Positions 9,039 to 17,665 of a stretch of 64,000 nucleotides of DNA are shown piece after piece. Numbering within the stretch: the first letter of the stretch is position 1; every line of letters begins with the position of its first letter. Below the pieces are notes generated by a model. The model saw only the letters and a program-made list of their open reading frames with translations, did no database searches and was not told where the DNA came from. A program made the translations under genes and the position numbers. The stretch covers positions 744,001-808,000 of the forward strand of contig JAXMEL010000001.1 in the NCBI GenBank assembly GCA_046348365.1, given 5' to 3'. This DNA is from JAEUPI01 sp046348365. Lineage in GTDB: Bacteria; Pseudomonadota; Gammaproteobacteria; Burkholderiales; Burkholderiaceae_C.

Positions 9039-10274
9039 CTACTGCAGCCTGATTTGCCCCTGGCACGTGGCCACTCTGGCACTGTAGGAGTAGGAAAGCG
9101 CGGAGTCGCTGCTGCGCTGTTCCTGTCCGATGGAACAGCCGAGCAGCACGCTACGAGTCGGCGTCCAGTTCAGTCCGGCCCTCGTTTCACTGTAACGGTC
9201 CGAGCCGTTGGCCGGCAACGCACCACCCTGGGTGTTGATGAGATCGCGCTGAACGTAGCGGCCGCCGAACTCGAGCTGAACCTTCGCGCTCACCTCGTAG
9301 CCAATGCGCAGCAGCGCTGAGTTGCTGAGTTGGCTGTTGTTGCCAACGGCCGAGGCCCCTGCTCCGGCAAGACCCGCGAAGGCCGTCTCTGCGCCGGTGT
9401 CGCGGATCAACTCGCCGGTGAAGGTCAGTTTGCCGGTGGGCTTGAAGTCCCAGCTCAGCGCGCCCGTGCTCTGCGCGATGTCGCGGGTGGACACCGCCTG
9501 GTGCGTCTCCTTCGTGTAACTCAGTCGCGCACGCACAGTGCTCTGCCCTGTGAGTACCCAGCTGGCCGTGAGATCGGCGTCGTTGCGGGTGTAGTCGTCG
9601 GCCTGAAACTGGCCCGGAGCTGTCTGCAGCACGAACGGGTACTTGCCCTTGGTGTGTCGGCCAGCAATGCCAAGGGTCAGCGCCGCGCTGGGGCGGTACA
9701 GCAGGCCCAGCCGAGCGGCGTCCTGCTTGAACTCCGCGAAGTCGTACTCCACGGCCGAGTAGTCGAGTTGCCGGTGCACATAAGAAGCCTCTAGCGACAG
9801 CAGCGATGCACCACCGTATTGGCCCCGGGCGACGAACTCCTGCGTGCGCTCGAGGTTCTTCGTCGTCAACACGGGGCCCTGGTCGGCCCCGAATCGCGCC
9901 AGGTTCTGCTTGCCGGTGTAGCCGATGCGGCCCGAGAGAGACTCCACGGTCTCCCAATCGATACCCGTGTCGAGGCTGTAGCCCGTGTTGTCGAGCTGCG
10001 AGTTGTGCCGGTACTTGTTGTAGCGGGCGGCGGCGTCGAGGTAGATGCGCTGGCGGCTGATCGGCTGGTCGATCCCCGCGAGCAGCGACGTCGTCGAGTA
10101 AGTGTCATTCGTCTCCGGCAGCCCCTTCGCCACCCTGAAGACATTGATCTCACGAGTGAGGGCCTCCGCGGCACCGAAGTAGAACGGATTCGTCTCAGCA
10201 AGGGCCTCGTGGGCCTGAGCGAGCCCCAGGACGGCCATGGCCAAGCACACCCGTTGCCGGTTGTCGTTCTTCAT
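9039..10274 (-). CDS. epsL: Outer-membrane beta-barrel protein EpsL
   Basis: 411-aa predicted beta-barrel of the exopolysaccharide biosynthesis EpsL family. The ATG at 10274 starts a signal peptide with an AHEALA cleavage end and has an AGGA ribosome site, so the longer open frame to 10376 is not used. The mature part starts NPFYFGAAEALTREINVF and then shows alternating polar/hydrophobic strands with paired aromatic residues, as in porin-like barrels. Its likely role is outer-membrane secretion or anchoring of the polymer. The gap to epsE (225 bp) is the longest within this operon and contains a weak GC hairpin near 9012-9026. Confidence 0.88.
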   Translation of the reverse strand: MKNDNRQRVCLAMAVLGLAQAHEALAETNPFYFGAAEALTREINVFRVAKGLPETNDTYSTTSLLAGIDQPISRQRIYLDAAARYNKYRHNSQLDNTGYSLDTGIDWETVESLSGRIGYTGKQNLARFGADQGPVLTTKNLERTQEFVARGQYGGASLLSLEASYVHRQLDYSAVEYDFAEFKQDAARLGLLYRPSAALTLGIAGRHTKGKYPFVLQTAPGQFQADDYTRNDADLTASWVLTGQSTVRARLSYTKETHQAVSTRDIAQSTGALSWDFKPTGKLTFTGELIRDTGAETAFAGLAGAGASAVGNNSQLSNSALLRIGYEVSAKVQLEFGGRYVQRDLINTQGGALPANGSDRYSETRAGLNWTPTRSVLLGCSIGQEQRSSDSALSYSYSARVATCQGQIRLQ

Positions 10275-10309
10275 CGCGATCCTCGGAGAAAGCGATGCGC
10301 GCACGCGCA

Positions 10310-11728
10310 TCAATATGCGCTGCGGTCGAAGAACACCAAGCGGATCGTGCGAAAGATGATCCTCAGGTCCAACCACAGCGACCAGTTGCGAAGATATTCC
10401 AGGTCGTACTCCACCCGAGCCTTCATCTTCTCGACCGTCTCGGTTTCGCCACGGAAACCGTTGACCTGGGCCCAGCCGGTGATGCCGGGCCGCACCTTGT
10501 GGCGGACCATGTAGCCCTTGATCGCCTGCCGATAGAGTTCGTTGTGCGCCACGGCATGCGGCCGCGGCCCGACGATGCTCATGCTGCCCTGAAGCACGTT
10601 GATGAACTGAGGCAGCTCGTCGAGCGAGGTGCGGCGAAGGATGGCGCCGAAGGGGGTGATGCGCGGATCGTCCTTGGTGGCCTGCTTGACGACCGCGCCG
10701 TTGTCCATGGTCCGCATCGAGCGGAACTTGTAGATCGTGATCTCGTCACCATCCAACCCGTTGCGGCGCTGCTTGAAGATCACCGGCCCGGGCGAGCTGA
10801 GCTTGACACCAATGGCGATCGCCGTCAGCAAGGGCGAGATCAAGAAAAGAATGATGCTGGCCAGGACCAGGTCGCTCGCACGCTTGAGCACCTCGTTGAT
10901 GCCGGTGAACGGTGTCTCGCAGATTCCGAGCACCGGAACGCCGTTCAAGTCATGCAGTCGCCCTTGCACGATGCTGATGCCGGGGATGTCGGGCACGTAG
11001 TAGACCGAGGCCGTCGTACCCTGGATGTTCTCCAGCATCTCCGCGATGCGCGGCTGCGAGCTTATCGGCAGGGTGATGTACACCTCCTTGATGCCGTGGT
11101 CTCGGATGTAGGGTGCCAGGTCGTTGAACGAGCCGAGCAATTTGGCGCCCAGCTCCACCTGGAGCCGGTCACCGGCTCGGTCATCGAACCAACCCACGAA
11201 ATCGGCTTGGCGGCCATGTTGCTCGCGCAGCGCTCGAGCCACCGTCAACCCCAAAGGACCGGCCCCGACGAGTACCGCCTTGCGCTGCCCATGGGCCAGC
11301 GCCACGCGGCGCTGAACGATCAGCTGACCGATATTGATCGCCTGCCAGTGCAGCAGCGGCGTCAGCGCTGCCCAGGCGAGCAACACTTTCGGCTTGAAGT
11401 ACTCGAGGCTGCTCGTGAAGTAACCGAACAGCGTCAGCGTGACGATCAGCGCCAACCAGGAGACCGCGATGCCACGCGCTGCGTCCACCCGGGGACTCTC
11501 GAACCGATTGCGCCCGGGAAACGTCAAGACGAAGACCAGCCCGCTGAGGACCAGGTCAGGTCGCTGAATTTGACCGTTCAGGATCCACGCCAACGCCAGA
11601 TACACGGCGACCGTCAGTGACGGCTCGAGCAACGCAGCGATCAGCCAACTGCCCGAAGGCGGCGCTCCCCGTCCGACTGATTGCTTGAAACCCGCAGGTT
11701 CAAGGATAGAGAGCAGGCTGGTTCTCAT
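10310..11728 (-). CDS. epsB: Undecaprenyl-phosphate hexose-1-phosphate transferase EpsB
   Basis: 472-aa polyprenyl-phosphate sugar phosphotransferase that starts the repeat unit by loading a sugar-1-phosphate, probably glucose, on undecaprenyl phosphate. It has several N-terminal membrane helices, a Rossmann-like central part (VLVGAGPLGLTVARAL) and the C-terminal catalytic bacterial sugar transferase domain beginning KRASDLVLASIILFL, with KQRRNGLDG and KFRSM. It ends FFDRSAY. I chose the ATG at 11728; a TTG three codons upstream is possible and neither has a strong ribosome site. As first gene of the leftward eps operon, its promoter should lie in 11729-11933, where I saw no clear consensus. 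Confidence 0.92.
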   Translation of the reverse strand: MRTSLLSILEPAGFKQSVGRGAPPSGSWLIAALLEPSLTVAVYLALAWILNGQIQRPDLVLSGLVFVLTFPGRNRFESPRVDAARGIAVSWLALIVTLTLFGYFTSSLEYFKPKVLLAWAALTPLLHWQAINIGQLIVQRRVALAHGQRKAVLVGAGPLGLTVARALREQHGRQADFVGWFDDRAGDRLQVELGAKLLGSFNDLAPYIRDHGIKEVYITLPISSQPRIAEMLENIQGTTASVYYVPDIPGISIVQGRLHDLNGVPVLGICETPFTGINEVLKRASDLVLASIILFLISPLLTAIAIGVKLSSPGPVIFKQRRNGLDGDEITIYKFRSMRTMDNGAVVKQATKDDPRITPFGAILRRTSLDELPQFINVLQGSMSIVGPRPHAVAHNELYRQAIKGYMVRHKVRPGITGWAQVNGFRGETETVEKMKARVEYDLEYLRNWSLWLDLRIIFRTIRLVFFDRSAY

Positions 11729-11933
11729 TGGGTCCAAAGTCGTAACGGGAGACCCAAGCCAAGCGTGCCTGGGATTGCGCCATTCGCGAACTGTTCAACG
11801 AATTGTCGCGAGGGAATCGTGTAACGCCGATCCTCCGTTTCGGGGGGCGCGACGCATCGTGTCGCAGAACCTACTCACTCGAGAGGTCAACGCGAAACAT
11901 CTGCAACACGGCGTCACGCGCGCCACGTCGGCG

Positions 11934-13082
11934 TCAGCGAGCAGCGCCAGTGCCCTCGGTGGGCGCGCCGCCCTCGCCAGCCTGCGGCGTCTGGCGGGCG
12001 ACCCGCCACTTGTGCGCAAGGTGAGGAATGAGCAGGCGCAACGGCATGCGATTGAGGTGGTACCGGGTCAGCAGGATCATGTCGACCGCATGTGCCATGA
12101 ACCCCGGCTCGATGTCATGGTCGACCGGTGTCAACGCGTTGGCGAGCAGCGAGGCCAGACCCTGACGCTGCCAGCGCCGAATCACCGACCCGGACAGCCT
12201 CGAGAGAATCGACTCGGCCGACGGCGTACCCATCAGCCGCGACAGGATGCAACCGGCCATCCACAACGGCTCCTGCAATCCGAGCACGTCGGCCCGAGCC
12301 GCCACATCAGCCCAATACGAGTCGCCCGCACCCGATGCTCTTGCCAGTCCATCGAGGTCGACCAAGTCCCTGAGCCGATCGCGATGGACGGAATCGCAGA
12401 AGAGGTGCGCCGCGGCATGCAGGAACTGATCGGCCGCAGAAAGAACATGCCACCCTTCCACGGGCGAAGGCTGGAGCGCACCGAACAGCAATGCCGCGTC
12501 GACGCTCGGCCGCCCGATCGGCGGGAGGATGTTGTGGTGCAGGTCGAGCTCCATGCGATGCGCCGGGTGTCGCATGGGCGGCGCTTCGTGGCTCCACTCG
12601 CGGTAGTAGCGTTGGTCATGATCGTCGAGGCTCATCGCTTGCCAGCCGTCTTGGCGAAGGCGATCCAGCGCATCGTCGAGCGCCGCCTTCGGCACCAGGA
12701 TGTCCAGGTCAGATGGCAGCCGCCCCATGGCGATCGGCAATCCCTGACTCAGGTAGGCAGCGCCCTTGAGCAGCACGAGCGGATAGCCTCGCCCCGACAG
12801 CGACGCCCCGACCCGTTCGATCGCCCACCGCATCGACCTCGTGCGCCAACGCGACAGATGCAGCGCAGACACCAGATGCCGCCGAGGCTGGGGCGGCACC
12901 GAATCCAACAAACCGTGGCTGTCGATCGCCGCGGCCAGGCGCGACAGCAACCGCAGGCGGCGCGACAGCCTCACCTGCGCGTCCCACTGCGCCAGCGACC
13001 ACTCGCTCACGCGCCCCGGTTCAAGGATTGCGGCGACAAGCTCCTGATGAATCGATGTCACCGTGGCGGATGAAGACGACAT
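11934..13082 (-). CDS. Nucleotidyltransferase-family protein of the HPr-rel-A cassette
   Basis: 382-aa protein resembling the uncharacterised nucleotidyltransferase family (PF14907-like). The key region is LLKGAAY at about 104-110, then GRLPSDLDILV at about 120-130, with Asp125 and Asp127 as candidate metal ligands. Later come the HRMELDLHHN and LSAADQFLHAAAHLF segments. The ATG at 13082 gives a sensible start 25 bp after the kinase gene; the longer open frame runs back into that gene. Such nucleotidyltransferases accompany HprK-like kinases both in the HPr-rel-A gene set and in paeninodin-type lasso peptide clusters. Substrate unknown. Confidence 0.8.
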   Translation of the reverse strand: MSSSSATVTSIHQELVAAILEPGRVSEWSLAQWDAQVRLSRRLRLLSRLAAAIDSHGLLDSVPPQPRRHLVSALHLSRWRTRSMRWAIERVGASLSGRGYPLVLLKGAAYLSQGLPIAMGRLPSDLDILVPKAALDDALDRLRQDGWQAMSLDDHDQRYYREWSHEAPPMRHPAHRMELDLHHNILPPIGRPSVDAALLFGALQPSPVEGWHVLSAADQFLHAAAHLFCDSVHRDRLRDLVDLDGLARASGAGDSYWADVAARADVLGLQEPLWMAGCILSRLMGTPSAESILSRLSGSVIRRWQRQGLASLLANALTPVDHDIEPGFMAHAVDMILLTRYHLNRMPLRLLIPHLAHKWRVARQTPQAGEGGAPTEGTGAAR

Positions 13083-13107
13083 GTAGGTGCGGGGGTGGTG
13101 CCGCAAG

Positions 13108-14133
13108 TCAGACACCCTGCCCCGCCAGCAGGGACGGCCAACGATCGGCCAGCAGCGCGACGACCTGGTCGAGATCGCTGTACACCAGCGAGTACGTCGG
13201 GCAGGTGCGAACCAGATGCACGACTGCGTCGTACGCGTCCTCCCCCAGCGTCGCGTAGTTGAACGAATTGAACGCCAGCAGGGCGAATGCACGGTCCATC
13301 GATAGCGGCTCCAGCGCCGTTCGCGCGCCTTCCGACCACCGCGGCAGCATGATCACTCCGGGTCGAGCCAGTTCATGGCGTCTGCGTACGGCCTGGGTGT
13401 CTGCGGCCAAGTGGGCCACCGTTCCCTTGCGGGTCCCCGGGAAGCTCGGCCCGAACCGCGCTTCGGGAGCGAACCTGCGAATGACGTCGATTGACTGGTT
13501 CTTCAATGCGATCGGCTTCAAAACGGGCCAGAAGGACTGTTGCGCGAAGTCCCAGGCTCCGAATTCGTCCGACAGCAGGCGCCATCCTCTGCAGGCCAGA
13601 CCGGCCGTCAACGTGCTCTTGCCGGAACCCGGTACGGCCGGCAACAGCAGCGCGTGTCCGTCACGCTCGACGACACCGGCATGAAAGAGCAGCAGATCGT
13701 TCAGCCGCTGCCCGAACACCCAGTTCGTACCCCATTCCAGCAGGGGTAGGCCAGCGCCGGCCGGAAACGGCTCGAACGGACTTGCGCCGTCACAAACGAA
13801 CCGCACTTGCGGCCTCAGCCATCGACGCACGCCCTGCGAGGGCATGATGTCGACACGGATGTCAGCCCAGGCACTCTCGGTGACGACAGGGAAGTTCGCG
13901 TACGCGAGCCGCAGCTGACGGGCGAGTGCGCGATTCGTGGAGCGCAGCGTCAAGCTCGCGGCGCCGCAATCGAGCGCAAGGCCCTTGCCGGCAAGCACCC
14001 GAAGAAGAGCCGCCTCCTCGATGGACTGCAGCGTCAGAGGCGGAGTGTTCAGGAAATCAACGCCCGTGTCGAACTTCAGCGCGAAGCCTACCGCACCTCT
14101 TCGACGAGCCCCAACGTCAACAGCTGAGGCCAC
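13108..14133 (-). CDS. HprK-related kinase A
   Basis: 341-aa protein related to the C-terminal half of HPr kinase/phosphorylase. The P-loop AVPGSGKST is at about residues 175-183, preceded by LLFHAGVVERDG and followed by WRLLSDEFGAWD, matching the HprK nucleotide-binding core. It matches the family I know as HprK-related kinase A (TIGR04352). Its target is not a normal PTS HPr, as no PTS gene is nearby. The only plausible start is a GTG at 14133, which overlaps the PqqD-like gene by 46 bp. A serine/threonine kinase acting on a peptide or small molecule is inference. Confidence 0.85.
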   Translation of the reverse strand: MASAVDVGARRRGAVGFALKFDTGVDFLNTPPLTLQSIEEAALLRVLAGKGLALDCGAASLTLRSTNRALARQLRLAYANFPVVTESAWADIRVDIMPSQGVRRWLRPQVRFVCDGASPFEPFPAGAGLPLLEWGTNWVFGQRLNDLLLFHAGVVERDGHALLLPAVPGSGKSTLTAGLACRGWRLLSDEFGAWDFAQQSFWPVLKPIALKNQSIDVIRRFAPEARFGPSFPGTRKGTVAHLAADTQAVRRRHELARPGVIMLPRWSEGARTALEPLSMDRAFALLAFNSFNYATLGEDAYDAVVHLVRTCPTYSLVYSDLDQVVALLADRWPSLLAGQGV

Positions 14134-14357
14134 AGCGCCTGCAGTTGCTCGGTCACACTTTCCTGGGGTGCATCCGATGCAGTTGCCAGAAGTCGAGAGA
14201 CTTCAGCGCCTTCCATAGGCCCGTCGGCCAGCACCTCCAGGACGGACGCTGCTTCATGGTTCAGTTGCAGCGTGTCGCCTGACCGACCGCAATAGACCGC
14301 CCAAGTCTCCTCGAGGCACTCGAGCCGATTTCCTCTGCAGCGCCGGTAACGCGTCAC
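14088..14357 (-). CDS. PqqD-like protein of the HPr-rel-A system
   Basis: 89-aa small protein. The segment LQLNHEAASVLEVLADGP is the typical PqqD-type winged-helix peptide-binding (RiPP recognition element) core, ending with LLTLGLVEEVR. It fits the PqqD relative described for the HPr-rel-A system (TIGR04353). I chose the GTG at 14357 because it overlaps the upstream stop as GTGA; a TTG at 14390 is the alternative. PqqD-like proteins usually present a peptide to a modifying enzyme. That raises the question of which peptide is bound here; the upstream gene is the obvious candidate. Confidence 0.8.
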   Translation of the reverse strand: MTRYRRCRGNRLECLEETWAVYCGRSGDTLQLNHEAASVLEVLADGPMEGAEVSRLLATASDAPQESVTEQLQALWPQLLTLGLVEEVR

Positions 14358-14893
14358 ACCCCCGAGCCCAGCACGAACGAGTTCCAGCAAGAGGCGGAGA
14401 CAGCAGAACTGTCGTATCCCGTGCGCCCAGCGCCCACGATGTTCCCGTCGCGGTCCACCCTGAGCGATACCCAGCGGTTGACTTTCTTCATCGTGCAGCC
14501 GTCGGGACCCTTCGGAGGCACGTACTCGACATTCGCCAGCGAATTGCCCGAAGTGTCGAAGCGCTGATAGCGGTTCCGGTTGAGCCAGACCCGGTTGTTT
14601 CGACGATCGAAGTCGGCCAAGTCGGACCCCTTGATCCAGTATCCCGAGGTCTCAACGACTTCCCCGCTCGGCTTCACCCAACCCCACAGCTGGTATCGGA
14701 ACCAGAGATCGTCAGACATGGCGACCGGTTGTGTCATCGGGTGCTGGTTCTGCCGTTTCAGGCAGGAGTTCACCGATGCCGCTGCCATCGATGCCCCGCT
14801 ATGCAGCATGAGCACGGCAGGCGCCGCAAACGAACCACGAATGAGCTTACGCCTTGCACTGCTGCGTGCACTCAGCGATTCTTGGGTCGGCAT
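14354..14893 (-). CDS. Tat-like secreted protein heading the HPr-rel-A cassette, function unknown
   Basis: 179-aa protein I cannot assign to a function. It starts at the ATG 14893, with GGAAG nine bases upstream. Residues 13-40 look like a twin-arginine signal: ARRKLIRG, then a hydrophobic run ending SMAAAS. The mature part has four cysteines, many aromatic residues (LWFRYQLWGWVKPSGE), an NRVWLNRNRYQRFD stretch and a Ser-rich end (DSSAVSASCWNSFVLGSGV). Its stop overlaps the PqqD-like start, and the two following genes also overlap or nearly touch, so this is one transcript. It may be the substrate of the kinase and nucleotidyltransferase, which is inference. Confidence 0.65.
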   Translation of the reverse strand: MPTQESLSARSSARRKLIRGSFAAPAVLMLHSGASMAAASVNSCLKRQNQHPMTQPVAMSDDLWFRYQLWGWVKPSGEVVETSGYWIKGSDLADFDRRNNRVWLNRNRYQRFDTSGNSLANVEYVPPKGPDGCTMKKVNRWVSLRVDRDGNIVGAGRTGYDSSAVSASCWNSFVLGSGV

Positions 14894-15149
14894 CGGTTTC
14901 TTCCGAAGGAACTTGCGGTACTTGGCCCCGCCCCGCCCGGTCTCGCCGGACATGACCACGGGCCATTTGGGTGTGTCTACATCTTCCAACACTTTCGCGC
15001 ACCGGTGGCCTCGGACAGCGACGAAGGTAGGGGAGAACCCCTCAAATGAGTGGGGCCGATGGCAGCGGATAGGCGGCCCTTGCCGGGTTTCTACTCATGG
15101 CACGAGTAGGCAATTCCGGGCCGAGGACCCATTCAGCCCGAAATCGAAA

Positions 15150-16490
15150 TCAGGCCCCCAGTGTCGATGCGGAGCGGCCCACGCATCGGTAGATGAATCC
15201 GGCTTCGGCCAGGATAGCCGGATCGAACAGGTTCCTGCCGTCCACGACCACCGGCGAGCGCATCCTCGAGCGCAACCCGTCGAAGTCCGGACTGCGGAAC
15301 TCCTTCCATTCGGTCACGACGACCAAGGCGTCGGCGCCTGTCGTGGCGGACAGCGCATCGGCGGCAAACGAAACGTCGCCCCGCTCCTGCAACAGGGCTC
15401 GCGCAGCCGCCACCGCGACCGGGTCGTAAGCGCAGATCGTTGCGCCCCGGCGCGTCAGCCCCTCCACCACATCGAGGCTGGGCGCCTCCCGCATGTCGTC
15501 GGTGCCGGGCTTGAAGGCCAAGCCCCACAGAGCGAAGTGGCGGCCCCGGAGATTCTCGCCAAAGTGGTCCACGACTTTCTGCACCAACACCTGCTTCTGC
15601 CTCGCGTTGACCTCCTCAACAGCCGACAGAACCATCAGGTCCAGGCCAACTGATGCTCCCGTCTTGATCAGCGCCTTCACATCCTTCGGAAAGCACGAGC
15701 CACCGTACCCGCATCCGGGATACAGGAACTGGCTCCCGATGCGCGGATCGCTACCGATCCCCTGACGAACGAGTTCAATGTCTGCCCCCACTCGCTCGGC
15801 CAGATTGGCCAGCTCGTTCATGAAACTGATGCGCGTGGCCAGCATGGCGTTGGCGGCGTACTTCGTGAGCTCGGCGCTACGGCGATCCATAGCCAACAAT
15901 CGATCGCGATTGCGCAGGAAGGGGCTGTAGAGAGAGCGCATCAAATGCATGGCGCGCTCGTCATCCGTGCCGACGATCACTCGGTCGGGTTTCATGAAGT
16001 CGTCGATTGCCGCACCCTCTTTCAGGAACTCGGGGTTCGAGACGACGGCGAAGTCGAGCGCGATCGAGCGCGATCGCAGTGCCGACTCGATCGTCGATGC
16101 CACCGCGTCACCGGTACCCACGGGCACGGTGCTCTTGTCGACGACCACCTTGTAGTCGGTCATCCGGTCGCCGATCGCGCGCGCGGCCTGGGTCACATAG
16201 CGAAGATCGGCCGATCCGTCTTCACCGGGCGGCGTGCCTACTGCCAGGAACTGGAGCGTCCCGTGCGCCACCGCGAGATCGACGTTGGTGGTGAACTGCA
16301 GCCGGCCCGCGGCCGTGTTTCGGCGGATGAGTTCCTCCAGGCCCGGTTCGTGAATCGGGACACCGCCACCCTGCAAGACTCGGATCTTCTCGGCGTCCAC
16401 ATCGAGGCAGATCACGTGATTGCCCATCTCCGCCAGGCAGGCGCCGGTAACGAGACCCACATACCCCGAACCGAAGATCGTGACCTTCAT
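15150..16490 (-). CDS. ugd: UDP-glucose 6-dehydrogenase
   Basis: 446-aa cytoplasmic enzyme that oxidises UDP-glucose to UDP-glucuronate with two NAD+. It starts MKVTIFGSGYVGLVTG (NAD fold), has SVNPEFL-type VVSNPEFLKEG, and the catalytic cysteine motif YGGSCFPKD. The ATG at 16490 gives the canonical N-terminus; the longer frame upstream is not supported. It is divergent from the UDP-glucuronate epimerase gene at 16658, leaving a 167-bp shared promoter region. Product feeds the epimerase and probably the acidic sugars of the polymer. Confidence 0.95.
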   Translation of the reverse strand: MKVTIFGSGYVGLVTGACLAEMGNHVICLDVDAEKIRVLQGGGVPIHEPGLEELIRRNTAAGRLQFTTNVDLAVAHGTLQFLAVGTPPGEDGSADLRYVTQAARAIGDRMTDYKVVVDKSTVPVGTGDAVASTIESALRSRSIALDFAVVSNPEFLKEGAAIDDFMKPDRVIVGTDDERAMHLMRSLYSPFLRNRDRLLAMDRRSAELTKYAANAMLATRISFMNELANLAERVGADIELVRQGIGSDPRIGSQFLYPGCGYGGSCFPKDVKALIKTGASVGLDLMVLSAVEEVNARQKQVLVQKVVDHFGENLRGRHFALWGLAFKPGTDDMREAPSLDVVEGLTRRGATICAYDPVAVAAARALLQERGDVSFAADALSATTGADALVVVTEWKEFRSPDFDGLRSRMRSPVVVDGRNLFDPAILAEAGFIYRCVGRSASTLGA

Positions 16491-16657
16491 GCGACGTGTT
16501 GCTCCATCGATCGCACCCGTTCTGAAGGGAACGAGCGCGCCGCGATTGTCGTGCAACCGCGCTTATCGTTGCTGCTCAGAGGAGTCACTCAGGCACGCCG
16601 AAGAATGGCAGGCCGACGATCGTCGACAATTCATGCACGACTTGTCGGAACTGCAAG

Positions 16658-17659
16658 ATGACGCAAACCGTGCTGGTTACCGGGGCGGCGGGATTCATCG
16701 GGGCACATGTCGCTGCTCGCCTGCGACGGGCGGGGCTCCATGTGTTCGGGTGCGACAACTTCAACGACTACTACGATCCCGCGCTCAAGACCGCCCGTGT
16801 CGGCGCGCTGCTGACGCCGCTAGGCGTGCCCTGCCAGCAGGTCGAGTTGGCCGACGCCAACGCAGTTCGCGATCTCTTCCAGCGCACTTGCCCGGAGATC
16901 GTGGTGCATCTCGCAGCCCAGGCCGGCGTGCGCTACTCGATCACCCATCCAGAGCCCTATCTTCAGAGCAATCTCGTGGCGTTCGGGCACGTTCTCGAGG
17001 GCGCCAGACACAGCGGCCTATCGCATCTGGTCTATGCCAGCTCGAGCAGCGTCTACGGCGACCGCGCCAACCCGCCCTTCCGGGAATCAGAGCCGACCGA
17101 TTCACCGGTCTCGCTCTACGCCGCAACCAAGAAGGCCAACGAACTGATGGCACAGGCGTACAGCCACCTCTATGGTCTGCGCGTGACTGGGCTGCGGTTC
17201 TTCACCGTGTATGGCCCATGGGGGCGGCCGGACATGGCGTACTTCAGTTTCGCTGAGCGAATCGCAGCCGGTGAGCCACTGCCCGTCTTTGCCGATGGCC
17301 GGCTGCAACGCGACTTCACCTTCATCGACGACATCGTCGAAGGCGTTGTCCGCCTGGCGCTATCCGCCTCGGCCGCGGACCGCCCGACGCACGAGGTGTT
17401 CAACATCGGCAATCATCAGCCGGTCACGGTTCTCGAGTTCATTCGCTTGTTGTCCAAACACATGGGCACCGAACCCAAGCTGACGTTTCTGCCCATGCAG
17501 CCGGGCGATGTTCCGATGACCTGTGCCGACACGAAGAAGCTTCGAGACCGCGTGGGGTTCGAACCGAGTACCCCGCTCAATATGGGGCTCGAGCGCTTCG
17601 TGGCCTGGTTCAAGGCCTGGAAGACGGCCGGCAACGGCGGGCACCGATCGCCAGGATAG
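16658..17659 (+). CDS. UDP-glucuronate 4-epimerase-like SDR
   Basis: 333-aa extended SDR. NAD motif TGAAGFIGAH at about 8-17, DNFNDYYDPALK near 33 as in UDP-GlcA epimerases, the serine region SSSSVYGD, and catalytic YAATKKANE. It is expected to convert UDP-glucuronate to UDP-galacturonate, using the product of ugd next door. It runs convergent with the wecB-like gene, with only six bases between stops. The specificity call rests on the N-terminal pattern and on the ugd neighbour. Confidence 0.88.
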   Translation: MTQTVLVTGAAGFIGAHVAARLRRAGLHVFGCDNFNDYYDPALKTARVGALLTPLGVPCQQVELADANAVRDLFQRTCPEIVVHLAAQAGVRYSITHPEPYLQSNLVAFGHVLEGARHSGLSHLVYASSSSVYGDRANPPFRESEPTDSPVSLYAATKKANELMAQAYSHLYGLRVTGLRFFTVYGPWGRPDMAYFSFAERIAAGEPLPVFADGRLQRDFTFIDDIVEGVVRLALSASAADRPTHEVFNIGNHQPVTVLEFIRLLSKHMGTEPKLTFLPMQPGDVPMTCADTKKLRDRVGFEPSTPLNMGLERFVAWFKAWKTAGNGGHRSPG

Positions 17660-17665
17660 AGTGAC

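Noticed and set aside
10295..11620. Plus-strand 441-codon open frame
   Set aside because: Antisense to epsB, whose sugar-transferase motifs are unmistakable.
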